From assembly GCF_003855095.1 (NCBI RefSeq), contig NZ_CP033972.1:5704001-5768000 (forward strand): a stretch of DNA of 64,000 nucleotides, read 5' to 3'. Made by a program: the position numbers and the translations under genes. This DNA comes from Gordonia insulae (GTDB lineage Bacteria > Actinomycetota > Actinomycetes > Mycobacteriales > Mycobacteriaceae). Numbering within the stretch: the stretch's first letter is position 1; each line of letters opens with the position of its first letter. A model generated the notes under the pieces. It did no database searches and was not told the DNA's origin. It worked only from the letters and a program-made list of their open reading frames with translations. Shown piece after piece: positions 1 through 7,290 of this stretch.

Positions 1-416
1 CCCTCGAACTCGATGGGCGTCAGGGCCAACCCGAGCGCATCGGCGAAACCCGGCCAGACGGCACCGAGGGCGATCGCCAGGTACAGCGGTATGCCGAGGA
101 CCCCGAACACCCACGGCAGGATCCTGGAGTCCGTGAGCCGGGCGAATTGCCGTGCCAGTAACGCGACGCCGAGCGCGCCGAGAACGCCCGCGACCGTGAA
201 GGCGAACCGCCAGATCGCCGCGATGTCCGGTGCCACCTGCGCGAGCAGTGAGACCGCGGCCGGGATGACGAACTGCAGTGACACCAGGTACGCCATGTAT
301 CGGCCGGGACCACTCGAGCCGTTCAGGTCGTCACGGTCCTTGATCGCCACCCACCACAGCCCGAGCAGGGTGAAGTTGGTCGCGGCGACGACCCCGTAGA
401 AGGCGGACTGGTCCAT
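1..416 (-). CDS. Multi-pass membrane protein, partial (3' end outside window)
   Basis: The frame is open from an ATG at 416 to the window edge, giving 138 codons with no stop, so the C-terminus is missing. Hydrophobic stretches at about residues 4-25, 40-62, 66-90 and 100-128 indicate at least four membrane helices with short polar loops. I do not recognise a family. The start is supported by a TATCGT hexamer on the minus strand six bases before the ATG, which suggests a leaderless transcript. It is transcribed in the same direction as the small-membrane-protein module at 505-1444 but is separated from it by 88 bases. Confidence 0.7.
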   Translation of the reverse strand, partial: MDQSAFYGVVAATNFTLLGLWWVAIKDRDDLNGSSGPGRYMAYLVSLQFVIPAAVSLLAQVAPDIAAIWRFAFTVAGVLGALGVALLARQFARLTDSRILPWVFGVLGIPLYLAIALGAVWPGFADALGLALTPIEFE

Positions 417-422
417 GCGCCG

Positions 423-428
423 ACGATA
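423..428 (-). promoter_or_regulatory. -10 hexamer TATCGT, leaderless start of gene at 416
   Basis: TATCGT on the minus strand ends six bases before the ATG. This spacing puts the transcription start on or next to the start codon. No clear -35 element is visible. Confidence 0.5.
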
Positions 429-504
429 GTCCCGTCAGCGGTCGACGGTTCGGTCGTTCGCGCAGCTCAGGACCGCCCGGCCGGGGGCCGAGCGGGCAGA
501 GGGG

Positions 505-774
505 TCAGGCGGGGTCCTCGTGGGTGACGGCTTTGTAGCCACGGGCGCCGGCACGGTCGATCGCGGCGCGCACCAGACCGAAGATCAGGCCCTGGACCGC
601 TGCGCCCGCGAGCACCTCGGTGTTGCTGCGCCGCAAGTCCTTCGGATCGGGCGCGGTCGGCTCGTCGGCGATCCGCTTCCAGATCTGGCCGAAGACGGCA
701 CCGGCCACCACACCGCCGAGGATGCTCGTCACGAGCGACAAGGGCTTGTACAAGGTTTTCGACACCGTGCTCAT
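505..774 (-). CDS. DUF4235 family small membrane protein
   Basis: This 89-residue protein has a glycine/alanine-rich segment near residues 14-32 (LVTSILGGVVAGAVFGQIW) and a second one near 57-70, the two-helix layout of the DUF4235 family of actinobacterial membrane proteins. The biochemical role of the family is not known. The ATG at 774 overlaps the stop codon of the DUF3618 gene (TGATG), so translation is probably coupled. It is the last gene of a three-gene unit with DUF3618 and a holin-like protein. Confidence 0.85.
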   Translation of the reverse strand: MSTVSKTLYKPLSLVTSILGGVVAGAVFGQIWKRIADEPTAPDPKDLRRSNTEVLAGAAVQGLIFGLVRAAIDRAGARGYKAVTHEDPA

Positions 775-1049
775 CAGGACGTCCTCCTCCGCTTGACGAT
801 GATCAGGCCGACGACGGCCGCGCCGGCCACCGCAGCCGTCACCAGCAGCGATCGTCGGTTTTCTCGCGCTTTCACCTGCGCGGTGTGCGCGGTGTCCGCG
901 GCCGTCTCCTTCAGTCGGGCCGGCACGTCCAGTTTTCGGCTCAGGGCATCCACTGTCTGCGCCAACTCCTCGCGCTGCTGCTGAACCGGAGGCAGGTCAT
1001 CGGTGACGGCCGGATCGTCGATCTCGCCCGGCACGTCGGGGCCGGTCAT
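774..1049 (-). CDS. DUF3618 family protein
   Basis: This 91-residue protein has an acidic N-terminus, then a QQQREELAQTVDALSRKLDV segment typical of DUF3618, an amphipathic region, and one membrane helix near residues 68-84 followed by a basic KRRRTS tail. The helix near the end suggests tail anchoring with the bulk in the cytoplasm. Its ATG overlaps the stop of the upstream holin-like gene (ATGA) and its stop overlaps the start of the DUF4235 gene, so the three genes are tightly coupled. The function is unknown. Confidence 0.85.
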   Translation of the reverse strand: MTGPDVPGEIDDPAVTDDLPPVQQQREELAQTVDALSRKLDVPARLKETAADTAHTAQVKARENRRSLLVTAAVAGAAVVGLIIVKRRRTS

Positions 1050-1444
1050 CGAAGATGCTCCTTCACCATCGCCACGTCCTGCTGGACGCTCTCCACGGTG
1101 TGTTGTGGTGCGGGTGGGACGGCCGCCTGCGCGCGCCTGCCACCGATCGCGGCGACCACTGCACCGATCACCACGAGGATCGCGGCGACGATGAGGGCGG
1201 CCGCCCACGCGGCAATGGCGTTCGCCAGACCCAGGACGGCCGCCGCGACGAGTGTCGCCGTCCCGAAGAACACGAGCAGCGCACCCACCCCGGATATCCC
1301 GATCCCCACCCCGAGTCGGGTGCCCTTGGTCCGGACCTCGTCGACGGCGTCGCGGATCTCGGTCTTCACCAGATCGGTTGTCTGGCGTTGTAGCCGTTCG
1401 ACGAGCTGCACGGTGGACAGCTCGTCGGGTGGGGGAGCACTCAT
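1046..1444 (-). CDS. Holin-X/phage-holin-like membrane protein
   Basis: This 132-residue protein has an N-terminal helical region (VERLQRQTTDLVKTEIRDAV) followed by two hydrophobic hairpin segments rich in Ala, Val and Ile, at about residues 45-70 and 80-103. That matches the actinobacterial Holin-X superfamily, a chromosomal membrane family despite its name. I chose the ATG at 1444 because a GAGGAG ribosome-binding site lies six bases upstream; the in-frame ATG at 1450 abuts that site. It is the first gene of the module with DUF3618 and DUF4235. Nothing nearby looks phage-derived. Confidence 0.8.
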   Translation of the reverse strand: MSAPPPDELSTVQLVERLQRQTTDLVKTEIRDAVDEVRTKGTRLGVGIGISGVGALLVFFGTATLVAAAVLGLANAIAAWAAALIVAAILVVIGAVVAAIGGRRAQAAVPPAPQHTVESVQQDVAMVKEHLR

Positions 1445-1533
1445 GATCATCTCCTCGTCGCGGTGGACTCGACAGTGGCCGGATACCCGAGGTCGCCTTG
1501 GGTAAACCGCCGGCGTGATGCCACCATGAACAG

Positions 1534-2145
1534 GTGGAGATCACGACCGAGGACCAGTTGCGCGAGATCGTCGGCCATCCGCATCGGACGGTGGTCGAGA
1601 AAGTCCGACCGCAGCTGCATCGTGTCCACATCGACTGGCTGAAACACTCTCCGATGGTCTTCCTCGCGACCTCGGATGCCGAGGGCCGGCTCGACGTCTC
1701 GCCCAAGGGCGACCCGGCGGGCAAGGTCGTGCACGTCGTCGACGACCTGCACATCGCGATCCCCGAGCGGCCCGGGAACCGTCGCGTCGACGGATACCTG
1801 AACGTGCTGCAGAATCCGCACGTCGGGGCCATCGCGGTCATACCCGGTCGCGGCGACACCCTGCGGGTGAACGGCTCGGCGCGGATCGTCGACGACGGGG
1901 ACTACTTCGACGACCTCACCGTCAACGGGCAACGGCCGATCCTCGCCGTCGAGGTCGAGGTCGAGGAGGTCTTCTTCCACTGCTCCAAGGCGTTCCTGCG
2001 CTCAGATCTGTGGCGGCCCGACACCTGGGCGCCCGATGCGTTGCCGAGCACGGCCAAGATCACCAAGACGCTCATCCCGGAACTCGACGAGAACGAACTC
2101 GAGAAGGCGTTCGAGGAGACCGAGTTCCGCAAGTGGCTCTACTGA
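1534..2145 (+). CDS. FMN-dependent PPOX-type flavoprotein (MSMEG_1061-like)
   Basis: This 203-residue protein belongs to the pyridoxamine 5'-phosphate oxidase-like split-barrel flavoproteins. MVFLATSDAEGRLDVSPKGDP (about residues 41-61) is the FMN-binding strand pattern seen in this group, and the C-terminal part carries VFFHCSKAFLRSDLW, typical of the MSMEG_1061 subgroup. Members of the superfamily bind FMN, heme or F420, and the substrate here is not predictable. The start is a GTG at 1534. The gene stands alone, divergent from the small-membrane-protein module. Confidence 0.85.
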   Translation: MEITTEDQLREIVGHPHRTVVEKVRPQLHRVHIDWLKHSPMVFLATSDAEGRLDVSPKGDPAGKVVHVVDDLHIAIPERPGNRRVDGYLNVLQNPHVGAIAVIPGRGDTLRVNGSARIVDDGDYFDDLTVNGQRPILAVEVEVEEVFFHCSKAFLRSDLWRPDTWAPDALPSTAKITKTLIPELDENELEKAFEETEFRKWLY

Positions 2146-2189
2146 TCTCCGACTGACCGGTTCCAACTGACCGGACGCTGCGGCGCGAC

Positions 2190-2195
2190 TACCGT
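2190..2195 (+). promoter_or_regulatory. -10 hexamer TACCGT, leaderless start of DUF2630 gene
   Basis: TACCGT ends six bases before the ATG at 2202, the spacing of a leaderless promoter. There is no Shine-Dalgarno-like sequence between them. Confidence 0.5.
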
Positions 2196-2201
2196 GGACC
2201 C

Positions 2202-2450
2202 ATGGCCACGGACAAGTCCATCCACACTCACATCACCGAGCTGATCTCCGAGGAGCACGATCTGCGCGACCGACTCGGGCGCGGCGAGATCACCCGGGCG
2301 GAAGAGAACAGTCGACTCCAGGCACTCGAGATCTCGCTGGACCAGTGCTGGGACCTGCTCCGCCAGCGCCAGGCCCGACGCGACGCGGGCGCCGATCCCG
2401 ACGACGCCTCGGTGCGGCCCGCCGACGTTGTCGAGAAATACCTGGACTGA
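2202..2450 (+). CDS. DUF2630 family small acidic protein
   Basis: This 82-residue charged protein matches the DUF2630 family. The conserved pattern is ITELISEEHDLRDR near the N-terminus followed by LEISLDQCWDLLRQRQARRD, and the chain is predicted to be two helices that could form a coiled-coil hairpin. It is soluble, has no signal peptide, and its function is unknown. It is a single gene between the PPOX flavoprotein and prpE. Confidence 0.85.
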   Translation: MATDKSIHTHITELISEEHDLRDRLGRGEITRAEENSRLQALEISLDQCWDLLRQRQARRDAGADPDDASVRPADVVEKYLD

Positions 2451-2578
2451 GCCGCTCGGCGCCCGGAGTCGACCGGCCGCCGCATCGTCGGCGAAGCAAC
2501 GCCGTGGCAACGATCACATGGCTAACGTCGTAGCGGTGTACAGCACCGTCGGCGGGACGGGTGAGCGAGAGGGACGTG

Positions 2579-4459
2579 ATGGGTCGATACAGCGATGCGT
2601 TTGCGCAGGCGAGGGATGACCGAGAGGGATTCTGGCTCACCGCGGCCGAGGGCGTCGACTGGGTCGTGCCACCCACGCGCGCGCTCGACGACACCGCGGC
2701 GCCGATCTATCGATGGTTCCCCGACTCGACCCTGAACACGTCGTACAACGCGCTCGACCGCCACGTCGAGGCCGGCAACGGTGATCGCACGGCGCTCATC
2801 TGGGATTCGGCGATGATCGGTGAGACGCGTACCTACACCTACGCCCAACTGCTCGAACAGGTCTCGCGATTCGCGGGCGTGCTGTCGGCCAACGGGGTCG
2901 GCGCCGGTGACCGCGTGGTGATCTACATGCCGATGATCCCGGAGGCGGCGATCGCGATGCTGGCCTGCGCACGGATCGGTGCGGTCCACTCGGTGGTCTT
3001 CGGAGGCTTCGCCGCCCCCGAGCTGGCCACCCGCATCGACGATGCCGAGCCGGTCGCCATCGTCACCGCGTCCGGCGGGCTCGAACCCGGCCGCACCGTC
3101 GAGTACCTGCCGATGGTCGCGCGCGCCGTCGAACTCGCGGCGTCGAAACCGGCGACCGTCATCGTCCAGGACCGACCCGAGATCGGTGGCAGTGCAACCG
3201 ATCACGACGGCTGGCTGGACTGGGATGCGGCGATGGCGGACGTCGCACCCGCCGCACCGACACCGGTCGCGGCCACCGACCCCCTGTACATCCTCTACAC
3301 CTCCGGCACCACCGGAAAGCCGAAGGGCGTGGTACGCGACAACGGTGGCCACGCCGTCGCCCTGACCTGGTCGATGGCCAACATCTACGGCATCGAACCC
3401 GGTGACGTGTGGTGGACCGCGTCCGACGTCGGCTGGGTGGTCGGCCACTCCTACATCGTCTACGGCCCGCTGCTGGTGGGGGCGACGTCGGTCATGTACG
3501 AGGGCAAACCCGTCGGAACGCCCGACGCCGGCGCATTCTGGCGGGTGATCGCCGACCATCGGGTGAACGCCCTGTTCACCGCGCCCACCGCGATTCGCGC
3601 GATCCGCAAGGCGGACCCGGAGGCGACCGAACTCGCCAAGTACGACACGTCGTCGCTGCGCACCCTGTTCGCGGCGGGGGAGCGGTTGGACCCGGACACC
3701 TTCGAATGGTCGAGCGGCGTGCTCGGTGTCCCGGTCGTCGATCACTGGTGGCAGACCGAGACCGGCTGGGCGATCGCGGCGAATCTACGTGGACTCGAAC
3801 CGATGCCGCTCAAGGCCGGTTCGCCCACCGTGCCCGTCCCCGGTTACCAGGTCGGTGTCGTCGACGCCGAGGGCACCCTTCTCGCGGCCGGGGAGGAGGG
3901 CAACATCGTCATCGAATTGCCGTTGCCGCCGGGCACATTGGCGGGGTTGTGGCGTGACGAGGAGCGGTTCCGCAAGTCGTACCTGTCGGCGTTCGACGGC
4001 TATTACCTGACCGGCGACTCCGGATATGTCGACGCCGACGGGTACGTGTTCGTCCTCGGTCGCTCCGACGACGTGATCAACGTCGCCGGCCATCGTCTGT
4101 CGACGGGCAGTATCGAGGCCGTCGTCGCATCGCATCCGGCGGTGGCCGAATGCGCGGTGATCGGCATCCACGACGATCTCAAGGGGCAGCGTCCCAGTGG
4201 CTACGTCGTACTCAAGTCCGGCGCCGACATCGACCCCGACATCCTGCGAGACGAGTTGGTCGCGTTGGTGCGCAACGAGATCGGTGCCGTCGCGACGTTC
4301 CGGGACGTCACCGTGGTGCCCGCGTTGCCGAAGACGCGATCCGGAAAGATCCTGCGGAAGACCATGCGGCAGATCGCCGACCACGAGGAGTACACCGTGC
4401 CGTCCACCATCGAGGACCCGGACGTGTTGTCGGAGTTGGCCAGGCAACTCGGCGGCTGA
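2579..4459 (+). CDS. prpE: Propionyl-CoA synthetase (acetate--CoA ligase family)
   Basis: This 626-residue ANL-superfamily enzyme is predicted to activate propionate with ATP and CoA through an acyl-adenylate. The P-loop-like YTSGTTGKPKG motif lies near residue 240. The C-terminal LPKTRSGKILRK motif near 583-594 carries the lysine that family members use for adenylation and that is commonly controlled by acetylation. The N-terminal MGRYSDAFAQARDDREGFW resembles PrpE more than acetyl-CoA synthetase. I chose the ATG at 2579 because AGAGGGA lies just upstream; an in-frame GTG at 2561 would add six residues. No methylcitrate-cycle genes are adjacent. Confidence 0.85.
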   Translation: MGRYSDAFAQARDDREGFWLTAAEGVDWVVPPTRALDDTAAPIYRWFPDSTLNTSYNALDRHVEAGNGDRTALIWDSAMIGETRTYTYAQLLEQVSRFAGVLSANGVGAGDRVVIYMPMIPEAAIAMLACARIGAVHSVVFGGFAAPELATRIDDAEPVAIVTASGGLEPGRTVEYLPMVARAVELAASKPATVIVQDRPEIGGSATDHDGWLDWDAAMADVAPAAPTPVAATDPLYILYTSGTTGKPKGVVRDNGGHAVALTWSMANIYGIEPGDVWWTASDVGWVVGHSYIVYGPLLVGATSVMYEGKPVGTPDAGAFWRVIADHRVNALFTAPTAIRAIRKADPEATELAKYDTSSLRTLFAAGERLDPDTFEWSSGVLGVPVVDHWWQTETGWAIAANLRGLEPMPLKAGSPTVPVPGYQVGVVDAEGTLLAAGEEGNIVIELPLPPGTLAGLWRDEERFRKSYLSAFDGYYLTGDSGYVDADGYVFVLGRSDDVINVAGHRLSTGSIEAVVASHPAVAECAVIGIHDDLKGQRPSGYVVLKSGADIDPDILRDELVALVRNEIGAVATFRDVTVVPALPKTRSGKILRKTMRQIADHEEYTVPSTIEDPDVLSELARQLGG

Positions 4460-4464
4460 CCTCG

Positions 4465-4971
4465 ATGAACGGTGCGTCTGCCGGCTCCGGGGTCGACCGG
4501 CTTCTCCGGGTGTCCATCCGGGTCATCCCGTTCGTCGGCCTGGTCGGCACGATCGTGTCGACCGCCGTCGACTCGGCGACGCCGGGCGGGGCGTTCGGAC
4601 ATGATCTGCTGGAGAACTCCATCCTCTGGATGATCGGTGTGCAGGGCTGGATGACCGGTTTCGGACACATGTTCTTCGGTGAGCCGATCGCCGAATCGAT
4701 CGGCTGGCCGACGAGGACACCCTGGCAGTGGGAGGTGGGGCTGGCCAGTCTCGCGACCGGCGTCCTGGGGGTCATCGCGAGCGGCTTCGGCACCGAGTTC
4801 TGGCTGGCGACGATCATCGCCTTCGCGGTGTTCTATCTCGGTGCGGCGGCCGGTCACGTCCGAGAGATGGTGGTGCACCGGAACTTCGCGCCCGGTAACG
4901 CTGGGCCGATCTTCTTCTTCGACGTGATCGTGCCCATCTACCTCATCGTGTTGTACGTGGTCGTCACGTGA
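4465..4971 (+). CDS. DUF6790 family membrane protein
   Basis: This 168-residue protein has about four membrane helices, at roughly residues 16-35, 45-65, 88-110 and 112-130, with a fifth at the C-terminus. The segment GWMTGFGHMFFGEPIAESIG followed by W(E)VG matches the DUF6790 pattern. It starts five bases after the prpE stop codon, so the two genes are probably cotranscribed. No function is established for the family. Clear SD bases are absent, so translation may depend on coupling to prpE. Confidence 0.75.
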   Translation: MNGASAGSGVDRLLRVSIRVIPFVGLVGTIVSTAVDSATPGGAFGHDLLENSILWMIGVQGWMTGFGHMFFGEPIAESIGWPTRTPWQWEVGLASLATGVLGVIASGFGTEFWLATIIAFAVFYLGAAAGHVREMVVHRNFAPGNAGPIFFFDVIVPIYLIVLYVVVT

Positions 4972-4999
4972 TCCGCGGTACGGTGTGCGCGATACCGCC

Positions 5000-5461
5000 A
5001 TGACCTCCGAACTCCCGATCGATCCGGACACTCCGCCGCGCCCCCTGCACCTCCAGCCGTCCGCCCTGGTGTGGGTGTTCTGCGGTGGCATCGTCGGCAC
5101 CGGGCTGCGCTACTGGATCGAGGCGCTCTGGCCGACGCCGGACGCCGGATGGCCGTGGGCGACGTTCGTGATCAACCTGTCCGGTGCATTCCTGCTGGGT
5201 GCGTTGCTCGGTGGGCTCGCCTCACTCGGCGCCGACGACGGGTGGCGGCAACGGATCCGGCTGCTGGTCGGGACCGGCATGTGCGGCTCGTTCACCACCT
5301 ACAGCACCTTCGCCCTGGAGATCTCGTTGCTCGGACGTGACGGCGCCTGGCCGACGGCCGTCGCCTATGCGGTGGTCAGCGTGGTCGGTGGTGTGCTGGC
5401 CGCGTGGGTGGGGATAGTGCTGGCGGAGAAGGCGATTGGGCGATCGGGGGCGCGGGCGTGA
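5000..5461 (+). CDS. crcB: Fluoride-specific channel subunit CrcB/FluC (first copy)
   Basis: This 153-residue protein is a Fluc family membrane subunit that exports fluoride as a dual-topology dimer. The family signatures are present: GGIVGTGLRYWIE in helix 1, TFVINLSGAFLLGALLG in helix 2, and GTGMCGSFTTYSTFALE in helix 3, the last containing the phenylalanine/threonine track of the pore. The ATG at 5000 is preferred over a GTG at 4985 that sits directly on a TACGGT promoter-like hexamer. The second copy follows with a GTGA overlap. Paired crcB genes are normal in actinobacteria, where the two products probably form a heterodimer. Confidence 0.92.
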   Translation: MTSELPIDPDTPPRPLHLQPSALVWVFCGGIVGTGLRYWIEALWPTPDAGWPWATFVINLSGAFLLGALLGGLASLGADDGWRQRIRLLVGTGMCGSFTTYSTFALEISLLGRDGAWPTAVAYAVVSVVGGVLAAWVGIVLAEKAIGRSGARA

Positions 5462-5823
5462 CGGTCCTCGCGGTGATGCTCGCCGGTGCGTTCGGCGCGG
5501 TCGCACGGTTCGTCGTGGACGGTGCGATGAAGCGCAGGGTGTCGACGACATACCCGTGGGCGACCCTGACGATCAATGTGACCGGGTCGCTCCTGCTGGG
5601 CGTGCTCGCCGGCCTGGTGATCTTCCACTCCGCCCCCGACGACCTGAAGGCGATCATCGGAACCGGATTCTGCGGTGGATACACGACGTTCAGCACCGCG
5701 AGCTTCGAGACCGCTCGCCTGACGCAGGGCAATCGGTTGCGTGCGCTGGCCTACGTCCTGATGTCGGTGCTGGGCAGCGTGATCGGGTGCGCGGCCGGGC
5801 TGGTCCTGGCGTGGGTGGTGTGA
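5458..5823 (+). CDS. crcB: Fluoride-specific channel subunit CrcB/FluC (second copy)
   Basis: This 121-residue Fluc subunit starts at a GTG whose last two bases form part of the stop codon of the first crcB (GTGA), so translation is coupled. It carries AGAFGAVARFVVD, TLTINVTGSLLLGVLAGL and GTGFCGGYTTFSTASFE, the same three signatures as its partner, with about four membrane helices. The pair has the opposite charge bias expected of an antiparallel heterodimer: this copy has an early basic KRR loop. I see no fluoride riboswitch upstream of the pair. Confidence 0.92.
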   Translation: MTVLAVMLAGAFGAVARFVVDGAMKRRVSTTYPWATLTINVTGSLLLGVLAGLVIFHSAPDDLKAIIGTGFCGGYTTFSTASFETARLTQGNRLRALAYVLMSVLGSVIGCAAGLVLAWVV

Positions 5824-6016
5824 TCTCGATACGACCTCGGCTGGCGCCTCGGTCTACTCGATCAGCGGGAGATCGCGCGCCCACTCGCCGGTACTCGATC
5901 AGCGGGAGATCGCGCGCCCACCCGCCGGGACTCGATCAGCGGAGGTTCGCTCGCTCCGCCCCACCCAACCGCTGATCGAGTAGCCGGCGAGCTTGCGAGC
6001 CGGCGTATCGAGATCA
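5821..6016. repeat. Intergenic repeat element with 13-bp inverted ends
   Basis: TGATCTCGATACG at 5821-5833 is repeated perfectly in inverted orientation at 6004-6016. Inside are two direct copies of a 29-base unit (5855-5883 and 5892-5920, beginning TACTCGATCAGCGGGAG), a third partial copy starting at 5930, and an inverted CCGCTGATCGAG at 5969-5980 that pairs with CTCGATCAGCGG at 5931-5942. The left end includes the crcB stop codon. It fills the space between convergent crcB and fadE23 and may act as a bidirectional terminator or be a dispersed intergenic repeat of the kind found in related genomes. Confidence 0.8.
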
Positions 6017-6038
6017 CTCGGGCACAGGAATCCTGCCG

Positions 6039-7262
6039 CTACTTCAGCTCGGCGCTGCTCTTGTTGAGCACACGACGCGCGATGATGAGCTGCTGGATCT
6101 GCTGCGTGCCCTCGAAGATGTCCAGGATCTTCGAGTCGCGCGCCCACTTCTCCACCAGGAGTCGCTCCGAATAGCCCAGCGTTCCGGTCAGTTCCACCAC
6201 CTTGTTGGTGATGTCGGTGCCGGTACGTCCGGCCTTGGCCTTCGACATCGACGCCTCGAGCGAGTTCGGCTGCTTGTTGTCGGCCATCCACGCTGCGCGC
6301 ATCGTGTGCAGGTAGGAGGCCTCGAAATCGGCTTCCATCCGGATGAATTCGGCTGCGGCTGCGTGCTGGTCCGCGGCCGGGCGGTCATAGTCGATCTCGA
6401 TGCCCGCCTCGTCGAGGATGCGGCGCAGTTCCTCGAGTGCGGCCCGGGCGACACCGACGGCCATCCCGGCGACCATGGGGCGCGTGTTGTCGAAGGTCTG
6501 CATGACACCGCCGAAGCCCTTCTTGGTGTCCACCTCCGGCGAGCCGAGCAGGTTGTCCTTGGGGATACGGCAGTTCTCGAAGCGGATGACCGCGGTGTCG
6601 GATACGCGGATACCGAGCTTGTGTTCGAGTCGGACGACCTCGACGCCCGGGTGCTCGCGCGGCACCACGAAGCTCTTGATCGCCGCACGGCCCAGACTCT
6701 TGTCCACCGACGCCCACACCACGATGTGAGTGGCCCGAGAGCCGGCCGTGACGAAGATCTTCTCCCCGTTCAGGACGTACTCGTCGCCGTCGAGGGTGGC
6801 CGTGGTGGAGACCGCTGCGGAGTCGGAGCCGAAACTGGGCTCGGTGATGGCCATCGCGGCCCACACCTTGCCGAAGCTCTTGAGCTGGTCGTCGGTCGCG
6901 ACCGCGGCGATCGCCGCGTTGCCGAGTCCCTGGTAGGGGATCGTCAGCATCAGGCCGACGTCGCCCCACGAGGTCTCCATCGTGTTGATCACCGACTGCA
7001 TGTTGCCGCCGTTGACCACTGCGCCCTCGGGGCGCGGCTTGTCCGACTTCTTCTGGCTTCGGCCACCGTCGGCACCGGCGCCGGCCTGCCCGGCTTCCGC
7101 GAGTCCGTCGTAGAGCCGGGCCAGGGTGTCGAGTTCGACCGGGTAATCGTGCTCGCGCAGATCGTATTTGCGCGAGATCGGCCGGAAGATCTCAGCGGCG
7201 GCCTGATGGGCCTGATCGATCGTGACGCCCAGCTTCTTGGGGAGTTCGAGATTGATGCTCAT
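6039..7262 (-). CDS. fadE23: Acyl-CoA dehydrogenase, FadE23-like
   Basis: This 407-residue flavoenzyme of the acyl-CoA dehydrogenase family is predicted to introduce an alpha-beta double bond into an acyl-CoA. The N-terminus (MSINLELPKKLGVTIDQAHQ) and the ITEPSFGSDSAAVSTTATLD substrate/FAD region resemble M. tuberculosis FadE23. The C-terminal KILDIFEGTQQIQQLIIARR is the usual ACAD end. A GAGGAAA site precedes the ATG. It lies 28 bases after the FadE24-like gene, and the adjacent pair is conserved in mycobacteria, so the two may form a heteromeric enzyme. The insertion GADGGRSQKKSDKPRPEG near residue 63 is low complexity. Confidence 0.85.
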   Translation of the reverse strand: MSINLELPKKLGVTIDQAHQAAAEIFRPISRKYDLREHDYPVELDTLARLYDGLAEAGQAGAGADGGRSQKKSDKPRPEGAVVNGGNMQSVINTMETSWGDVGLMLTIPYQGLGNAAIAAVATDDQLKSFGKVWAAMAITEPSFGSDSAAVSTTATLDGDEYVLNGEKIFVTAGSRATHIVVWASVDKSLGRAAIKSFVVPREHPGVEVVRLEHKLGIRVSDTAVIRFENCRIPKDNLLGSPEVDTKKGFGGVMQTFDNTRPMVAGMAVGVARAALEELRRILDEAGIEIDYDRPAADQHAAAAEFIRMEADFEASYLHTMRAAWMADNKQPNSLEASMSKAKAGRTGTDITNKVVELTGTLGYSERLLVEKWARDSKILDIFEGTQQIQQLIIARRVLNKSSAELK

Positions 7263-7290
7263 GTCAGTGTTTCCTCGTCAGTTCCGGCCG

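Noticed and set aside
1046..1444. Prophage remnant because of the holin-like gene.
   Set aside because: No other phage gene is near, and this family is chromosomal in actinobacteria.
4940..5000. Fluoride riboswitch before the crcB pair.
   Set aside because: I could not find the conserved fold in the 28 bases between the genes; there is not enough room.
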